A DNA stretch of 23,200 nt from Desulfobulbaceae bacterium. GTDB taxonomy: Bacteria; Desulfobacterota; Desulfobulbia; Desulfobulbales; SURF-16. The DNA is taken from assembly GCA_023230525.1 (NCBI GenBank), contig JALNXE010000068.1:1-23200 (forward strand), in the 5' to 3' direction. The notes beneath the pieces were generated by a model that saw only the letters and a program-made list of their open reading frames with translations, was not told the origin of the DNA and did not search any database. Shown here piece after piece: positions 1 through 7,149 of this stretch. The stretch's first letter is position 1, and each line of letters starts with the position of its first letter. The translations under genes were made by a program, and so were the position numbers.

Positions 1-1
1 C

Positions 2-94
2 GAGGTACTGCGCCATTTATGCGAGGAATTGAATGCCACCATGACCCGGTTTCCTGGCACATCCATGCGCCTGGTCTACGAATTGGTGTCATGA
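2..94 (+). other. 3' tail of an unidentified ORF cut by the window edge
   Basis: An open frame enters from the left edge and ends at TGA 92-94, followed in frame by TAA 95-97. The last 30 residues look protein-like and include ELNATMTRFPGTSMRLVYEL. From memory this resembles the end of some insertion-sequence transposases, but I cannot place it in a family. Primase-like sequence begins just after its stop codons, so an IS or rearrangement junction near 95-105 is a reasonable inference. The overlapping frame at 1-159 reads less like protein. Confidence 0.3.
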
Positions 95-143
95 TAAATT
101 CTTCCGAAATCAGGTGGTCTGAATTTATCGTTGCACTGAGCCA

Positions 144-2198
144 GTGGCCGGAAATCTGAAACTCGCCATGATGCCGGGGATGGATGAAAATGGGAAACCC
201 AAAGAAGATGTCCGGATCGAAACCAGGGGCGAGGGTGGGTATTTCCTGACCTCGCCAACACCTGGATATGAGGTTATTGAACATAGCCTCCTTGCCGTCC
301 CAGCTATTTTTCCCGCACAGGTGGAATTGATACACTCCCTGGCGCGAACGTTTGACCAACGGCAGAGAAAGGAGCAGTTGGACAAAACCACACTGCCACC
401 AGCCAAGAAGGTACCCCATGCAGGCCAAGAGTTACCCGGCGGCAGGTTCAACACTGAGAATACCGTCGCAGCCCTGCTGACACGCTATGGCTGGAAGGCA
501 TCCAAGAAAGAAACCCTGGGCATGGGCTGGACTCGCCCCGGCAAGGAGGAAGGAACCAGCGGGGTTTTGCTCGACAGCACAGGAAATTTTTACGTCTGGT
601 CAAGCAACGCCTTCCCCCTTGATTCTCAAAAATCATATTCGGCGTTTGCCCTGTTTACGGCTTACGAACACGGCGGTGACTTCGCGGCAGCGGCGCGCAA
701 CCTGGCCAATCGAGACCACCAGTCTCTCGCCCCTGATGTTGTCACCGTTAAGCAGGAACACAAAGCTGAGCAGTCCGGCGAATCAAGCAACAAGACCGTG
801 GCGCGGTTGGCGGCGCTGTCACCGATACAATACGACCTCGTGCGGAAGGATGAGGCCAAGATCTTGGGCATAAGGCCTGCGACACTTGACCGGGTAGTAA
901 AGGAGGCCCGCAAAGGTGACAAGGACAACGACCTCCCTTTCATCGAGGTCGACCCGTGGCCAGAGCCCATAGACCCAGCCCGGCTTCTGACCGACATTGC
1001 GACGGAGATCAGGCGTTTCATAGTCTGCGACAGAGAGATTTCTCACGCAGTGGCATTATGGGTAGCCATGACCCATGTAATTGATGCCGTACAGATTGCC
1101 CCCCTGGCAATCATCACGGCGCCGGAAAAGCGTTGTGGGAAAACGCTACTGCTGACTCTGTTGGGGCGATTAGTGGCACGGGCGATTCAGGCAAGCAGTA
1201 TCTCGCCGGCAGCATTGTTTCGAACAATTGACGCATGGGGGCCGACGCTACTCATTGACGAAGCCGATGCCTTCATGAAGGACAACGAGGAACTGCGCGG
1301 CCTTATCAATTCAGGTCATACTCGTGATTCAGCCTATGTCATTCGTACCGTGGGCGAGTCCTATACCCCAACCAAGTTCAACACCTGGGGAGCCAAAGCG
1401 TTATCTGGTATTGGTCACGTTGCCGACACCCTCATGGACCGCGCGGTCATACTGGAACTGCGGCGCAAGATGCCCCATGAGCAGGTAGACCGGATTCGCC
1501 ACGCTGAGCCAGGCTTGTTTGATGACTTGCGGGCGAAGCTGGCGCGATTCGCCGAGGATTATAGCGATCAAGTTCGGCAGGCCCGGCCTCCGCTACCACC
1601 AAGCCTAAATGATCGTGCACAAGATAATTGGGAGCCGTTGCTTGCTATTGCTCAGGTTGCCGGTGGAGATTGGCTGCAGACCGGGACGACGGCGGCCCTG
1701 AAGCTGTCAGGCAGCGAGAGTGCAACACAAACAATCGGAACAGAACTGCTGGCGGACATCAAGGAAATTTTTGACAAGAAGGCCGTTGGGCGGATCAGCA
1801 CGGCGGATCTCATCAAGACATTGTGCGCCGACGATGAAAAACCTTGGGCGACTTACAACCGAGGGTTGCCGATAAAGCCGAGGCAGATTGCCAATAAAAT
1901 GAAAGGGTATGGCGTAATGAGTAAGACCATTCGCTTTAACTCTGTTGACGTTGCCAAGGGTTACGAAAAGAACCAGTTCGATGAGGCATTTTTACGCTAT
2001 ATCCCCTCTACCCCCTCTGTATGCGTAACACCGTTACAAGCCAATAACCACGAGGTTTTGCCTGTTACGGATAATCCGTTACGTTACGCTTACGTTACGG
2101 ATGAAAATATCTCGAAACAAGCGCCACCATTGGCTTGTAACGTTGTAACGGCTAGCCCACATCGCCCGGCGAGTGAAATTGTTGAGGTGGAAATATGA
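144..2198 (+). CDS. DUF3631 replicative helicase with truncated AEP primase N-terminus
   Basis: Residues about 300-620 form a DUF3631 P-loop ATPase, found in phage and plasmid replication proteins. It has a Walker A-like APEKRCGKT (326-334), Walker B LLIDEAD (369-375) and a putative arginine finger in DRAVILELRRK (432-442). Residues 1-50 (KLAMMPG, IETRGEGGYF) match the C-terminal end of an archaeo-eukaryotic primase (prim-pol) domain. The rest of that domain is missing. Codons 123-143, before the nominal GTG start, still read as primase (IYRCTEPV), and a frame-2 piece at 98-124 (PKSGGLN) continues it, so the gene is frameshifted and cut at its 5' end. No start candidate (GTG 144, ATG 168, ATG 183) has a convincing Shine-Dalgarno. 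It may be a pseudogene or a shortened helicase. It overlaps the next gene as ATGA. Confidence 0.75.
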   Translation: MAGNLKLAMMPGMDENGKPKEDVRIETRGEGGYFLTSPTPGYEVIEHSLLAVPAIFPAQVELIHSLARTFDQRQRKEQLDKTTLPPAKKVPHAGQELPGGRFNTENTVAALLTRYGWKASKKETLGMGWTRPGKEEGTSGVLLDSTGNFYVWSSNAFPLDSQKSYSAFALFTAYEHGGDFAAAARNLANRDHQSLAPDVVTVKQEHKAEQSGESSNKTVARLAALSPIQYDLVRKDEAKILGIRPATLDRVVKEARKGDKDNDLPFIEVDPWPEPIDPARLLTDIATEIRRFIVCDREISHAVALWVAMTHVIDAVQIAPLAIITAPEKRCGKTLLLTLLGRLVARAIQASSISPAALFRTIDAWGPTLLIDEADAFMKDNEELRGLINSGHTRDSAYVIRTVGESYTPTKFNTWGAKALSGIGHVADTLMDRAVILELRRKMPHEQVDRIRHAEPGLFDDLRAKLARFAEDYSDQVRQARPPLPPSLNDRAQDNWEPLLAIAQVAGGDWLQTGTTAALKLSGSESATQTIGTELLADIKEIFDKKAVGRISTADLIKTLCADDEKPWATYNRGLPIKPRQIANKMKGYGVMSKTIRFNSVDVAKGYEKNQFDEAFLRYIPSTPSVCVTPLQANNHEVLPVTDNPLRYAYVTDENISKQAPPLACNVVTASPHRPASEIVEVEI
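2024..2150. repeat. 14-bp inverted repeat enclosing GTTACG-type short repeats; candidate replication origin
   Basis: CGTTACAAGCCAAT (2032-2045) and ATTGGCTTGTAACG (2129-2142) are a perfect 14-bp inverted repeat. In and around it are CGTTAC at 2032, 2077, 2082 and 2093, GTTACGGAT at 2064 and 2094, CGTAAC at 2024, and GTAACG at 2137 and 2145. All lie inside the low-complexity 3' end of the helicase gene, after its ATPase core. A cluster like this at a primase-helicase gene resembles iteron origins of P4-like elements. The origin role is inference. Part of the repetition could come from recurring Val-Thr codons. Confidence 0.5.
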
Positions 2199-2593
2199 CC
2201 CCTGCGGAAATCATTCAGGCGGCCTTGGGTGATGGGGTGAAGGTTACTTTGTCATCAACAGGAACCATTAAGGCGACTGGGGAACAGCCTGGAGTAAATC
2301 GTTGGTGCCCCTTCCTGAGGGAAAACAAAGGCGAGCTTATCCGGTATCTGGCCAGTGGTGTCAACCATCAAACACTTGCAGTGCCGAAACCATGCCAAAA
2401 TTGCCTGTCCTTGGAGTTGCAGGACATCGCCGGTGTAACGGTGCCGGGATGTGTGATGGCACTACCTGGGTCATCACCCTGGCGCGAAGAATGGCGGATG
2501 ATTCCATCTGGTTTAATGACTTGCAAACGAAAACAGACAACATACCTGGATCCGATGATGGCCAAATGTTTCACTGAGGGAGAAAAATTTTAA
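2195..2593 (+). CDS. Small TubC-N-like protein with cysteine-rich C-terminus
   Basis: A 132-aa protein. Residues 1-55 (from MTPAEIIQAALGDGVKV to GELIRYL) have the layout of the TubC N-terminal docking-domain fold: a helix, a short beta segment with GTIKATGEQPGV, then a helix ending in ELIRYL. Such N-termini recur in small proteins next to primase genes of mobile elements. The C-terminal half carries a CxxC (PCQNC) and further cysteines at about 86, 109 and 125, a possible metal site. It is translationally coupled to the helicase upstream (ATGA) and to the DUF5681 gene downstream (TAATG). Its function is unknown; a replication accessory role is suggested only by position. Confidence 0.65.
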   Translation: MTPAEIIQAALGDGVKVTLSSTGTIKATGEQPGVNRWCPFLRENKGELIRYLASGVNHQTLAVPKPCQNCLSLELQDIAGVTVPGCVMALPGSSPWREEWRMIPSGLMTCKRKQTTYLDPMMAKCFTEGEKF

Positions 2594-3063
2594 TGAAAGA
2601 AAAAAATATGCAGCGTGACAAAACAGGGATGATGCAGGAGAAGAGAGACAAGGGCGGCAGATTCATCAAGGGTGTCTCTGGTAATCCCGCTGGGCGCAAG
2701 CAAGGATCTCGTAACAGGGCAACGGTGATCGGGCAGGAGCTCATTGACGGTAAGGTGGAGGTTATCGTGAAGAAGGCGATGGCGATGGCCCTTGATGGCG
2801 ATACACAGATGTTGAGGACATGCCTGGAGCGCCTTATTCCTGTTCGGAAGTCATCACCGATTCAGCAAATAACTCTGCCGGTGATGAAAAGCTTAGATGA
2901 TCTACCCAAGCTCACGCAGGCTATCCTGACAGCGGCGAGCTCGGGGGAGCTCACGCCTGATGAGGCGGAAGGGTTGATGAAGATCGTGGCGGGGCACGTA
3001 AAGGCGGTGGAAATTGGTGAGCTGGAAACAAGGCTGAAAAAACTGGAGGAAAAACAAAAATGA
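2593..3063 (+). CDS. DUF5681 domain protein
   Basis: A 156-aa protein with the N-terminal signature FIKGVSGNPAGRKQGSRN (about 24-41), diagnostic of DUF5681. This basic motif occurs in proteins of prophages and integrative elements, often near packaging or replication genes. The middle is helical, and the C-terminus (VKAVEIGELETRLKKLEEK) looks like a short coiled coil. The start ATG overlaps the stop of the upstream gene (TAATG), and the next gene overlaps its end (ATGA), so four genes form one translationally coupled unit. The biochemical role is unknown. Confidence 0.75.
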   Translation: MKEKNMQRDKTGMMQEKRDKGGRFIKGVSGNPAGRKQGSRNRATVIGQELIDGKVEVIVKKAMAMALDGDTQMLRTCLERLIPVRKSSPIQQITLPVMKSLDDLPKLTQAILTAASSGELTPDEAEGLMKIVAGHVKAVEIGELETRLKKLEEKQK

Positions 3064-3245
3064 GTATTGAACAAAGATTGTCCAAGCTGGAAGAGAAAAG
3101 CGATTCACCTAAATTTTTTTGCGTCTCGGGTTGGTCAAAAGGGGAGGTTGACGCAAAGATAGAGGCGCTTGGGCCATTACCGGAACATGCGCAGGTGGTT
3201 ATAATTAATAAGCGAATCATCACGGGGAAAGAGGAGCGATCATAG
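3060..3245 (+). CDS. Small hypothetical protein, last gene of the replication block
   Basis: A 61-aa ORF starting with MSIEQRLSKLEEK, coupled to the DUF5681 gene by an ATGA overlap. The N-terminus is a short amphipathic helix like the C-terminal coiled coil of the protein before it, so the two might pair. The remainder (KFFCVSGWSKGEVDAKI, then VVIINKRIITG) suggests a small alpha/beta fold. No family is recognised. The reality of the gene rests on the overlap and on the coding-like composition. Confidence 0.6.
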   Translation: MSIEQRLSKLEEKSDSPKFFCVSGWSKGEVDAKIEALGPLPEHAQVVIINKRIITGKEERS

Positions 3246-3269
3246 GGGGCGGCGGGAGAAAGACCCGCC

Positions 3270-3839
3270 TTACCCGATACGCCATTTATTATCTGCGGCG
3301 GCAGTGCGCGGAAGTCCCAACCGGCTGAGAGCCTTCCAAGCATCGCGGCAAAGCCTGACGCCACCGGGTGAGGGCTTCCCTTGATCAAACCCGCCGAAGC
3401 TCGGAAAACCATCGGAAATATCGAAGGGTTCCCCGTAAACGAGAGCGTTTTCCCTGAAATCTACCAGCCCCAAAACGCCGTTTTCCGAATCAACTCCTTT
3501 GCGGTCTGGCCCAACCCATACGAGCCGATCCCCCGCAAATAATCGCCAGAGGTTTGGTCCATCAATCGGTTCTTGCGGATTGTATCCATCGTTAAGACGC
3601 TTTTGCATCGACAACACGAAAGGCCCGGACACCTCAAGAGGATGAAGGTCAAACCAATCCGGGAGATCGGAGAGACGGTTCGTGATGGTGACAAAGTTGC
3701 CGTCAACAAGCTCCCATATGTCGGCAATTTTATATTCGTCGCCAGGGGGAGAGAATACACCCTGGAACCGCGCCCATAAGATGTAGTCACCAGTCCGACA
3801 TGCCCAACGTAAGGTCGTATCCGAATTAAAGGAAATCAA
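3270..3839 (-). CDS. Hypothetical 189-aa protein of the cargo block
   Basis: No family recognised. The protein is rich in Trp, Gly and Asp with no evident membrane segment or signal peptide. Motif-like stretches are RWACRTGDYILWARFQG near the N-terminus and LWRLFAGDRLVWVG in the middle. The nominal start is a TTG (3837-3839). The frame is open for 11 more codons upstream (LRKDKWGAPT just before), so the true start is uncertain and the ORF might once have been joined to the Rha-like gene by a frame change. It is the last gene of a three-gene - strand run with the Rha-like and HIRAN/GIY-YIG genes. Confidence 0.55.
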   Translation of the reverse strand: MISFNSDTTLRWACRTGDYILWARFQGVFSPPGDEYKIADIWELVDGNFVTITNRLSDLPDWFDLHPLEVSGPFVLSMQKRLNDGYNPQEPIDGPNLWRLFAGDRLVWVGPDRKGVDSENGVLGLVDFRENALVYGEPFDISDGFPSFGGFDQGKPSPGGVRLCRDAWKALSRLGLPRTAAADNKWRIG

Positions 3840-4111
3840 TGTAGGAGCCCCCCATTTGTCCTTGCGTAATCACGGTAGAGCCCGCCCGCAAAATTGCGGA
3901 GGCGGAAAGCATCAGAACAATCTAAATTTTTGATAGCCCTCAATACAGTATTATGTCTCTTGCCGAATTTCTCAGCCACGTCGAGCGAGGTAGTGATAAT
4001 TTCCCTGCTGGTCATGCGTTTTTTTGAGCACCATTTTTCTTGATAGTATTTATCCGAGTTCTTTTCGGCTGCAACGGGTGGGTGGATATGGTGAATAGCA
4101 GGAATAGGCAT
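3836..4111 (-). CDS. Truncated Rha-family (phage pRha-like) regulatory protein
   Basis: A 91-aa ORF. Residues 33-80 (MTSREIITTSLDVAEKFGKR, then HNTVLRAIKNLDC and RLRNFAGGLYRD) match the N-terminal DNA-binding region of the Rha family of phage regulators (Pfam Phage_pRha). The typical YxDxxGKxxPxYxxTRDGF continuation is absent. After LYRD the frame reads YARTNGGLLH and stops, whereas a shifted frame reads TQGQM, which is closer to the family. This suggests a frameshift and loss of the C-terminal half. The N-terminal 32 residues are unusual for the family. It lies 35 bp downstream of the HIRAN/GIY-YIG gene on the same strand and overlaps the 189-aa ORF. Confidence 0.6.
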   Translation of the reverse strand: MPIPAIHHIHPPVAAEKNSDKYYQEKWCSKKRMTSREIITTSLDVAEKFGKRHNTVLRAIKNLDCSDAFRLRNFAGGLYRDYARTNGGLLH

Positions 4112-4146
4112 GATATATTTTCGACATTTTTGTTCACGTACAATGT

Positions 4147-5430
4147 CTATGATTGCTTAAGGAGCCCGATAACGGGCAGCGTAATCGCCAGAACGATTGC
4201 TCCTATAATGACAGAAGATTTCGCCAAGACCGCCCATAGTTTTGGCCCATGATATTTGTCCGCGGCCTTCCAGGTGCCAATCTTGACAGAAAAATCATAA
4301 GCAACAAAAACTATAGAAGGGAACCAAAACGCACCGCTCAGCGATGGGGAAGCAGCCAATGAAGAAGTGATCACGCTGACGATCAGGGTCGCAATTGTTT
4401 CTATCAATACGCCATACAGCCAGTATGTCTTTGTTAAACCAAAATCCCCAGCGGATAGCTTTTCAATAAAATTCTTTTCTCTTGCGCTTGAGACGCTTGT
4501 TGGCGATTTAGGATAATTCACCTCGCCGGTGTCGTCATACCGGGCCACACCGACATTTCCGGGCTGGAAGGCTTGTTCAGCTATAGCTATCTCATGGTCG
4601 TCCTGAATATTGTCAGTATCAAACGACATGGCAGCGTGGTGGATGCCCTGTGCCGGATGGTGTTTTTTGCATGTATCTACTACTTTTCCTCGCCCGTCTT
4701 GCGTTGTATTGTATCCAAAGCGATAAGTGCCAAGTGTATCAATATAAAATTGTTCTCTGTCGTCCAATTTTTCTTGTGAAGTTTCTTCTAAAATATCAAA
4801 TCTAAAATATCGCTCTCCTGCTTGTGTCCATTCGTCTTGCAGGCGCGCGTTCTCATGGGTTCTGGATGTTAATTCCCTGTAATGCTCTTTCCATCTTCTC
4901 CCAATATTTCTAGATTGCCCGACATAACCTTTATTGTTGATGTTCCAGATGAGATAAAGACCACAATGACCATCGTGCTTATCGAACCATGCTGCTATGT
5001 CTGAATGTCTTCTGAATGTTTTGCCGGTAAGCGTAGCGGGAGTTTGCTTTTCTTTTATCCCGCATCCAGATCCACCCTTTGCTCTAATAGTGCCAGTGGG
5101 CGGGCGCTGTTTCGCCTGCGTTGATATCATTGCTATAATCTGCGGGGAGTTTTTCTTTCCGGCAATACCAGTGACATGGCATTCGTATTCGCAATCCCTG
5201 TCTAAAATAGGGGCTAATCTTGCTGCTATTCCTCTCGGCATATAGCCGATACGATCCATCATCTCAGAATAGACCATTATTGCATTACGGTCATACCTAT
5301 TCGTTGGCTCTCTTGATAATGTTAGAGGGTCTCCAGAGGATAGATTATCCGACAGGCTTTTTTTACTCCGTATCCCGGCGTAATACATCCCGACGACATT
5401 GAATGATTCGTTGTTAAAGTGCCCATTCAT
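4147..5430 (-). CDS. HIRAN + GIY-YIG nuclease + C-terminal membrane domain fusion protein
   Basis: A 427-aa protein with three recognisable modules. Residues about 10-102 are HIRAN-like (FNVVGMYYAG, LSREPTNRYDRNAI, IGYMPRGIAARLAPIL); in HLTF the HIRAN domain binds 3' ends of single-stranded DNA. Residues about 155-245 are a GIY-YIG nuclease: GLYLIWNINNKGYVGQS (157-173), catalytic-type Arg at 178/179, His183, Glu226 in REQFYI, and GYN at 239-241. All key positions are present, so catalysis is plausible. Residues 336-424 carry about three membrane helices (336-360, 366-385, 398-424) with a WKAADKYHGPKLWA loop, resembling from memory a family of small uncharacterised membrane proteins. The linker 246-325 is hydrophilic. 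It is cargo between the integrase and the replication genes. A membrane-tethered DNA nuclease acting on incoming DNA is inference. Confidence 0.85.
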   Translation of the reverse strand: MNGHFNNESFNVVGMYYAGIRSKKSLSDNLSSGDPLTLSREPTNRYDRNAIMVYSEMMDRIGYMPRGIAARLAPILDRDCEYECHVTGIAGKKNSPQIIAMISTQAKQRPPTGTIRAKGGSGCGIKEKQTPATLTGKTFRRHSDIAAWFDKHDGHCGLYLIWNINNKGYVGQSRNIGRRWKEHYRELTSRTHENARLQDEWTQAGERYFRFDILEETSQEKLDDREQFYIDTLGTYRFGYNTTQDGRGKVVDTCKKHHPAQGIHHAAMSFDTDNIQDDHEIAIAEQAFQPGNVGVARYDDTGEVNYPKSPTSVSSAREKNFIEKLSAGDFGLTKTYWLYGVLIETIATLIVSVITSSLAASPSLSGAFWFPSIVFVAYDFSVKIGTWKAADKYHGPKLWAVLAKSSVIIGAIVLAITLPVIGLLKQS

Positions 5431-5501
5431 CGGTAATTTTTAACCTTCTATACAACCAAGCCAAATAAGTATCACGGCTCGCAAATTTCGGTTCCACTGG
5501 C

Positions 5502-5521
5502 CTCCCTGAATCAACAGGGAG
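5502..5521 (-). other. Hairpin downstream of the integrase gene
   Basis: CTCCCTG (5502-5508) and CAGGGAG (5515-5521) form a perfect 7-bp stem with a 6-nt loop. It lies between the integrase stop and the start of the HIRAN/GIY-YIG gene. There is no following U-tract on the - strand, so it is at best a weak or factor-dependent terminator. The rest of 5431-5557 shows nothing else I can name. Confidence 0.4.
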
Positions 5522-5557
5522 ACTATGTACTGCCTACCCTTGCGAGGCTCTAGGCAA

Positions 5558-6763
5558 TTAGAGCATCATGTGACCCGCCTTGAGCGTGCCCAAGTAATCC
5601 GCCCAGCCCTGCATCATTTTTCGTCTTTCAGGAAGAAACTCAGCGAAATTATAAGCCGCCCTAACCTTGTTTCTTTCAGCATGAGCAAGTTGTCTTTCGA
5701 TGGCGTCACGGTTCCAACCTTGCTCATTGAGCAGGGTAGAGGCTATGCTCCTGAAGCCGTGCCCGGTCATTTCATCCTTGGTAAAGCCCATCCGCCGCAG
5801 CGCCGCATTTACCGTGTTGTTGCTCATGGGCCGGGCCTTGCTTCTTTCGCTGGGGAAAATATATCTGTCTTGGCCGGTAATGGGTTTGAGCTCAAGAAAT
5901 AAGTCCACCGCCTGGCTTGACAACGGGACAATGTGCGGGTTCTTCATTTTCATTTTTTCCGCAGGAATCCGCCATTCGGCCCGGTCAAGGTCGATTTCTG
6001 ACCACTCAGCGTGGCGTAACTCACCTGGCCGGACAAAGAGAAGAGGGGCAAGCTTTAAGGCGCATAGCGTGACAAAGGAGCCTCTGTAGGTATCAATAGC
6101 GCGCAGCAGCCCGGCAATATCATTAGGGTTTGTCAGGCTTGCCATATGCCTAGACTTGGGTGGTGTCAGGGCGCCGCGTAGATCGGCAGCCGGGTTGCGA
6201 TCAGCCCTGCCTGTTGCTATGGCGTACCTGAACACCTGTCCGCATATCTGGTTTACCCTTCGGACTGTCTCAAAATTGCCACGTGCCTCAATCTGGCGCA
6301 ACATGGAAAGCAGTGAGGGGGCATTGATTTCCTGCATGGACGCAGCGCCAATATGTGGGAAGATGTGATTCTGCAACCTGCCCTCGATGGTCTGCGCATG
6401 CCGTTCTTCCCATGCTGTTTTTTGTTTGGCAAGCCACTCCATTGCAATTGCTTTGAAGGTATTGTCGCTCTGGTCTTGGTTTCTCAGTTTTCGGGAAAGG
6501 CCAGGGTCGATACCTGCGGCTATCTGTCTTTTGATTGTCTCTTGTTCTTCTCTTGCACGTGCCAGAGACGTTGCCAGGTAGTCGCCAATAGAAAAGGAAT
6601 TTTCTTTCTTGTTGAATACAACCCGCAGTTTCCACCACCTCCGGCCTGACGGCTCCACCACCAACCATAAACCTCCACCGTCACGTAGCATGTAGGTTTT
6701 TTCTTTGGGTTTCGCCGCCTTGATTGTTGTGTCTGAAAGAAGCTTTGTCCCCTGTTTCGGCAT
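5558..6763 (-). CDS. P4-type tyrosine integrase
   Basis: A 401-aa site-specific recombinase, normal length for P4-like integrases. Residues 1-90 are the DUF4102 arm-binding domain (LSDTTIKAAKPKEKTYMLRD, GGGLWLVVEPSG, FSIGDYLATSLARAREE). Residues about 100-185 are the core-binding domain and 205-380 the catalytic domain. Active-site residues are present: Arg245 (VRPGEL), Lys about 272, His335-x-x-Arg338 (HGFR), His361 and Tyr371 (AAYNF). ATG 6763 is preceded by GAGGTG at good spacing. The gene points away from tRNA-Ser(GCT), as is usual for this family, which targets tRNA 3' ends. One TTAACGGGTA repeat lies about 12 bp before its ATG, so autoregulation is possible. Confidence 0.95.
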   Translation of the reverse strand: MPKQGTKLLSDTTIKAAKPKEKTYMLRDGGGLWLVVEPSGRRWWKLRVVFNKKENSFSIGDYLATSLARAREEQETIKRQIAAGIDPGLSRKLRNQDQSDNTFKAIAMEWLAKQKTAWEERHAQTIEGRLQNHIFPHIGAASMQEINAPSLLSMLRQIEARGNFETVRRVNQICGQVFRYAIATGRADRNPAADLRGALTPPKSRHMASLTNPNDIAGLLRAIDTYRGSFVTLCALKLAPLLFVRPGELRHAEWSEIDLDRAEWRIPAEKMKMKNPHIVPLSSQAVDLFLELKPITGQDRYIFPSERSKARPMSNNTVNAALRRMGFTKDEMTGHGFRSIASTLLNEQGWNRDAIERQLAHAERNKVRAAYNFAEFLPERRKMMQGWADYLGTLKAGHMML

Positions 6764-6774
6764 ATTGGCACCTC

Positions 6775-7048
6775 TTAACGGGTAAAAAGTGAACGGGCAA
6801 CAGCCCTACCCGTTAACAGCCAGAAACCGTGCAGGGCGGAGGGAGAACTTTTAATCAGGCGAGATTTTGTCTCTGAAAAAAATCGATAGCAGGCGCATTA
6901 TAACGGGTAGCGCCTTTTATCTGGAGAACCTTCCTGGTTAAAAATTTTTACTTCTCCCCCTGTATTTCGAACATGCTCAGGACATTAAACGGGTAGAACG
7001 AAACGATTGGTCATTCTCTACCCGTTATCCTACCCGTTAAGCGGGTAG
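6775..7048. repeat. TAACGGGTA repeat array between integrase and tRNA-Ser, candidate att arm sites
   Basis: Copies of (T)TAACGGGTA(G) occur in both orientations: forward at 6775-6784, 6901-6910 and 6987-6996; inverted at 6807-6816, 7018-7027 and 7030-7040; forward variant GCGGGTAG at 7041-7048; and a weaker GAACGGGCA near 6791. The pair at 7030-7048 forms a palindrome, CTACCCG-TTAAG-CGGGTAG. The array fills most of the gene-free stretch 6764-7149. Its position fits integrase arm-type or excisionase sites, or a repressor operator at the int promoter. Which one cannot be told from sequence. Confidence 0.7.
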
Positions 7049-7082
7049 ATGACAATGGATTTCTTTGGAGTATACTGGAAAG

Positions 7083-7116
7083 AAAAAACCCGCTTTCCTT
7101 TTAGGGTGGCGGGTTT
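7083..7116 (-). terminator. Rho-independent terminator of the tRNA-Ser unit
   Basis: On the - strand the arms AAACCCGC (read from 7116 to 7109) and GCGGGTTT (7093 to 7086) form an 8-bp stem around a 15-nt loop. The second arm runs into a T-tract ending near 7083. It lies 34 bp beyond the 3' end of tRNA-Ser(GCT), suitable for ending that transcript. If the element is inserted at the tRNA 3' end, this terminator is probably element-derived. Confidence 0.8.
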
Positions 7117-7149
7117 CTGGACTGATCTGGATCTTTTTGGATGTCTATG

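Noticed and set aside
1..159. Frame 1 reading from the left edge
   Set aside because: Residue composition is not protein-like, and the overlapping frame 2 is more convincing.
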